NCBI GenBank assembly: GCA_001805695.1
Contig: MHGT01000026.1
Coordinates: 1 to 15,109 of the forward strand
Source of the DNA: Omnitrophica WOR_2 bacterium RIFCSPHIGHO2_02_FULL_67_20
GTDB lineage: Bacteria > Omnitrophota > Gorgyraeia > Aquiviventales > Aquiviventaceae
Direction: 5' to 3'
Length of the DNA: 15,109 bases
Numbering within the stretch: position 1 is the first letter of the stretch; each line of letters starts with the position of its first letter. The translations under genes and the position numbers were made by a program. This document shows positions 13,698-15,109 of this stretch, one piece after another. The notes under the pieces were generated by a model. The model was given only the letters and a program-made list of their open reading frames with translations, did not search any database and was not told the DNA's origin.

Positions 13698-13982
13698 ATG
13701 GACGGCACGGTGACGACGAGCACGGAGCCGGAGCGGTCGCTCGTGACATCGTTGGGGATCATTGAAGGCGAGGTGCTGTTGCACCTCGACGTCCACGGGG
13801 CGACGCCGATGCGCCGCCTCATCCGGGACCTTGAGTGGTCCTCGCCGCTGGTGACCATGGCGCTCGGCGCGCTCATCCGGGAAGGTTTGGTGCGGGCCCG
13901 GCAGCATGAACTCGAGCTCATTATTGAGCCGAAACGGCCGGCGCTGATCTCAGAGGCGGTTCCCGAAGCGTGGGGAGGGTGA
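13698..13982 (+). CDS. small winged-helix protein (DUF2582-like)
   Basis: 94 residues. The segment from ~residue 18 (LGIIEGEVLLHLDVHGATPMRRLIRDL, then SSPLVTMALGALIREGLV and a beta hairpin) reads like the DUF2582 winged-helix family, whose members are small and probably bind DNA. AGGAGGG precedes ATG 13698. It follows pckA after 33 nt without a terminator, so it is probably co-transcribed. The target is unknown. Family assignment is from pattern only. Confidence 0.7.
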   Translation: MDGTVTTSTEPERSLVTSLGIIEGEVLLHLDVHGATPMRRLIRDLEWSSPLVTMALGALIREGLVRARQHELELIIEPKRPALISEAVPEAWGG

Positions 13983-13986
13983 CGAC

Positions 13987-14052
13987 ATGGACGGCCGCCG
14001 GCTGTGGATGATGTGGTGGTCCGGGGCGTTGGCCGTGGCGCGCACCGCGTGA
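13987..14052 (+). CDS. possible 21-aa hydrophobic small protein
   Basis: M-D-G-R-R then a Trp/Met-rich stretch (LWMMWWSGALAVA), ending RTA. GGGGAGG lies 8 nt before its ATG and it begins 4 nt after the winged-helix stop. The hydrophobic run is short for a membrane helix but could insert or lie on the membrane. It shares the ATGGACGGC start and a similar ribosome site with the gene before it, so a local duplication of the start region is possible. Unknown function. Confidence 0.4.
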   Translation: MDGRRLWMMWWSGALAVARTA

Positions 14053-14079
14053 AAAGGAAGTATCTGGCCGGGCCGCTTC

Positions 14080-14122
14080 TGTGACGCAGCTCATAGAAGC
14101 TGGCGCCGCATTCCGGTACACT
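14080..14122 (+). promoter_or_regulatory. CRP/FNR-type box and -10 of the probable noncoding RNA
   Basis: TGTGACGCAGCTCATA (14080-14095, extended to AGA) matches the pckA box at 16 of 18 positions. TACACT (14117-14122) is the -10 candidate, which puts the start at ~14129 and the box centre at -41.5. No -35 is seen. A TTGACA at 14122 has no -10 partner. Confidence 0.55.
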
Positions 14123-14128
14123 TGACAT

Positions 14129-14296
14129 TGGGAACGGGAGGTGGCGGGCGCAGGGACACAGAACCACCCCGGCAAGCACCTCGCGGCACCCACCAGGGAA
14201 GAACGCGCGAGGAAGTCCCTGGAGCAGGACGCGCCTCGGATCCGCTGAGTCAGCGCACGTGAAGGTTGGCGGCGGATCTGGGGCGTGATTTTTTTT
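14129..14296 (+). ncRNA. candidate structured noncoding RNA (~168 nt)
   Basis: The stretch has no open frame with a ribosome site but has a predicted promoter and a strong terminator. Helices seen are CAGGGAC (14151-14157) with GTCCCTG (14215-14221), and inside it CCTCGCG (14179-14185) with CGCGAGG (14206-14212), then the terminator stem. GGTGG (14140-14144) could pair with CCACC (14164-14168) across the first helix as a pseudoknot. I recognise no Rfam family. It may instead be a leader of the VIT1 gene ending in an attenuator. Confidence 0.55.
14230..14296 (+). terminator. strong Rho-independent terminator
   Basis: Sixteen consecutive pairs, G-U pairs included, join 14230-14245 (CGCGCCTCGGATCCGC) to 14272-14287. 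A then eight Ts (14289-14296) follow. The loop holds a second palindrome, CGCTGAGTCAGCG (14243-14255), that would compete with the stem base pairs at its top. Confidence 0.85.
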
Positions 14297-14324
14297 GAGG
14301 GCGCGCATCCGCCGTCCAGGCGTG

Positions 14325-14333
14325 TGCTACAAT
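14325..14333 (+). promoter_or_regulatory. extended -10 promoter of the VIT1 gene
   Basis: TGC followed by TACAAT (14328-14333) gives an extended -10 with five of six consensus bases. The ATG is 10 nt after it and no ribosome site lies between, so the transcript would be leaderless or nearly so. Confidence 0.5.
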
Positions 14334-14342
14334 ACCCATCCC

Positions 14343-15077
14343 ATGGACGAGCGGCAAGCCAAAATCGAGGCCCGGACGCGCGAGCACCACGGCATCGGCG
14401 GCGGGGTTCGGATGCGGCTGCGCGACGCGGTCTTCGGCACGCAGGACGGCCTCATCTCGACGCTCGGCGCCCTCACCGGCATCGCGGCGGGCACCCGGAG
14501 CGGCGAGGCGGTCGTCGTCGCCGGCTTCGTCATCATCGTCGTTGAATCGCTCTCGATGGCGGCGGGCTCCTACCTCTCCTCGAAGTCGCAGCGGGAATAT
14601 CTGGAGCGGCTCCTGCGCGAAGAGGAGGAGGAGATCGCGCGCGACCCGGAGGGGGAGCGCCAGGAGATCGTCGAGATGTACCGGCTGCGCGGATACGCCG
14701 ACGAGGAAATCGCCATCATCGCCAGGCGGCTCATGAGCGACCCGAAGCTCCTCCTCGAAGACATGGCGCACAAGGAGCTCGGCATCTCCCCCAGCACCCT
14801 GGAGGAGCCGCTGGGCAACGCGCTCGTCATGGGGACCGCCTACGTCGCCGGCGGCCTCGTGCCCGTCCTTCCGTACCTGACCTTGCCCATGGCGACCGCC
14901 ATGCCGGTGTCGATCATCGGGACGCTGCTCGCGCTCTTCTTGTTCGGCGGGCTGAAGGGCCGGCTGGTGAAGCAGAGCTGGTGGCGCAGCGGCCTGGAGA
15001 TGGTGGGAGTGGCGGGGGTCGCCGCGCTCGCCGGATTCTTCATCGGGCGGCTCGTCGACCGCTGGGTGCTGCACTAA
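14343..15077 (+). CDS. VIT1/CCC1-family iron/manganese transporter
   Basis: 244 residues. The layout matches the VIT family: TM1 (~29-51, AVFGTQDGLISTLGALTGIAAG), TM2 (~56-80, ESLSMAAGSYLSSKSQ), a cytoplasmic Glu-rich helical metal-binding domain (~81-148, with EEEEE, EIVEMYRLRGY and DMAHKELG), then three more membrane segments (~157-182, 185-205, 216-239). Such proteins move Fe2+ or Mn2+ out of the cytosol. No N-terminal ferritin-like domain is fused, unlike MbfA. ATG 14343 matches the family; the longer frame starts within the T-run. Iron export or storage fits the Fe-S and ferritin genes in the window. Confidence 0.92.
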   Translation: MDERQAKIEARTREHHGIGGGVRMRLRDAVFGTQDGLISTLGALTGIAAGTRSGEAVVVAGFVIIVVESLSMAAGSYLSSKSQREYLERLLREEEEEIARDPEGERQEIVEMYRLRGYADEEIAIIARRLMSDPKLLLEDMAHKELGISPSTLEEPLGNALVMGTAYVAGGLVPVLPYLTLPMATAMPVSIIGTLLALFLFGGLKGRLVKQSWWRSGLEMVGVAGVAALAGFFIGRLVDRWVLH

Positions 15078-15091
15078 ACGTGGAGAGCGTC

Positions 15092-15109
15092 ATGGAGCAG
15101 CTGTTCGCC
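15092..15109 (+). CDS. start of a further gene, cut by the window end
   Basis: ATG 15092 reads M-E-Q-L-F-A and then the window ends. GGAGAG (15082-15087) lies 4 nt upstream, and the VIT1 stop is 14 nt before the ATG, so co-transcription is likely. Too short to identify. Confidence 0.4.

Noticed and set aside
11385..13907. 840-residue open frame on the minus strand across sufT and pckA
   Set aside because: It opposes genes with intact catalytic motifs and runs through intergenic repeats; no recognisable domain.
14122..14127. TTGACA as a -35 box upstream of the noncoding RNA
   Set aside because: No -10-like sequence occurs 16-18 bp downstream in the GC-rich stretch.
14158..14222. Resemblance to RNase P RNA conserved segments (ACAGAA..CCGGC and GAGGAAGTCC)
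   Set aside because: The two segments occur in the reverse order to RNase P RNA and the whole transcript is only ~168 nt, so it cannot be rnpB.

Overview
The window is GC-rich bacterial chromosome (coding regions roughly two-thirds G+C by eye) from an organism I cannot place securely. The gene content (SUF operon with a Rieske ferredoxin and SufU, ATP-type PEP carboxykinase, VIT1-type transporter, KptA) suits a poorly characterised, probably uncultivated lineage. No gene gives a firm phylum.

Layout. The window opens inside sucD (succinyl-CoA synthetase alpha). Next come a stand-alone NifU C-terminal-type Fe-S scaffold with its own strong promoter, a convergent bacterioferritin-like gene that shares a bidirectional terminator with it, and a divergent rhodanese. 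Then follow an RNA 2'-phosphotransferase (KptA/Tpt1) and a glycine oxidase (ThiO). From 4.5 to 11.85 kb lies a complete SUF operon in the order rrf2-sufC-sufB-sufA-sufD-Rieske-sufS-sufU-sufT, headed by an IscR-like palindrome. After it come pckA, a small winged-helix protein, a possible 21-aa protein, a probable noncoding RNA with a strong terminator, and a VIT1/CCC1 metal transporter. The first codons of another gene close the window. The theme is Fe-S assembly, iron storage or transport and sulfur handling, next to two central-carbon genes.

The most unusual feature is in the gaps. Eleven of the fourteen gene gaps from sucD to pckA carry an imperfect palindrome. In most of them each arm is built from short degenerate tandem words of 7, 8 or 9 bases, and the opposite arm is the reverse complement. 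The word vocabulary changes from gap to gap. The elements run into genes: they supply the SufS stop codon, C-terminal tails of SucD and SufS, and sequence abutting the kptA start. One of them (1854-1980) has 14-bp terminal inverted repeats and an 8-bp target duplication, so it is a MITE-like insertion.

A second notable pattern is a pair of near-identical CRP/FNR-type boxes (TRTGACGCAGSTCATAGA), each about 40 bp upstream of a predicted start site. One precedes pckA and the other precedes the probable noncoding RNA, which suggests a shared redox or metabolic regulon.
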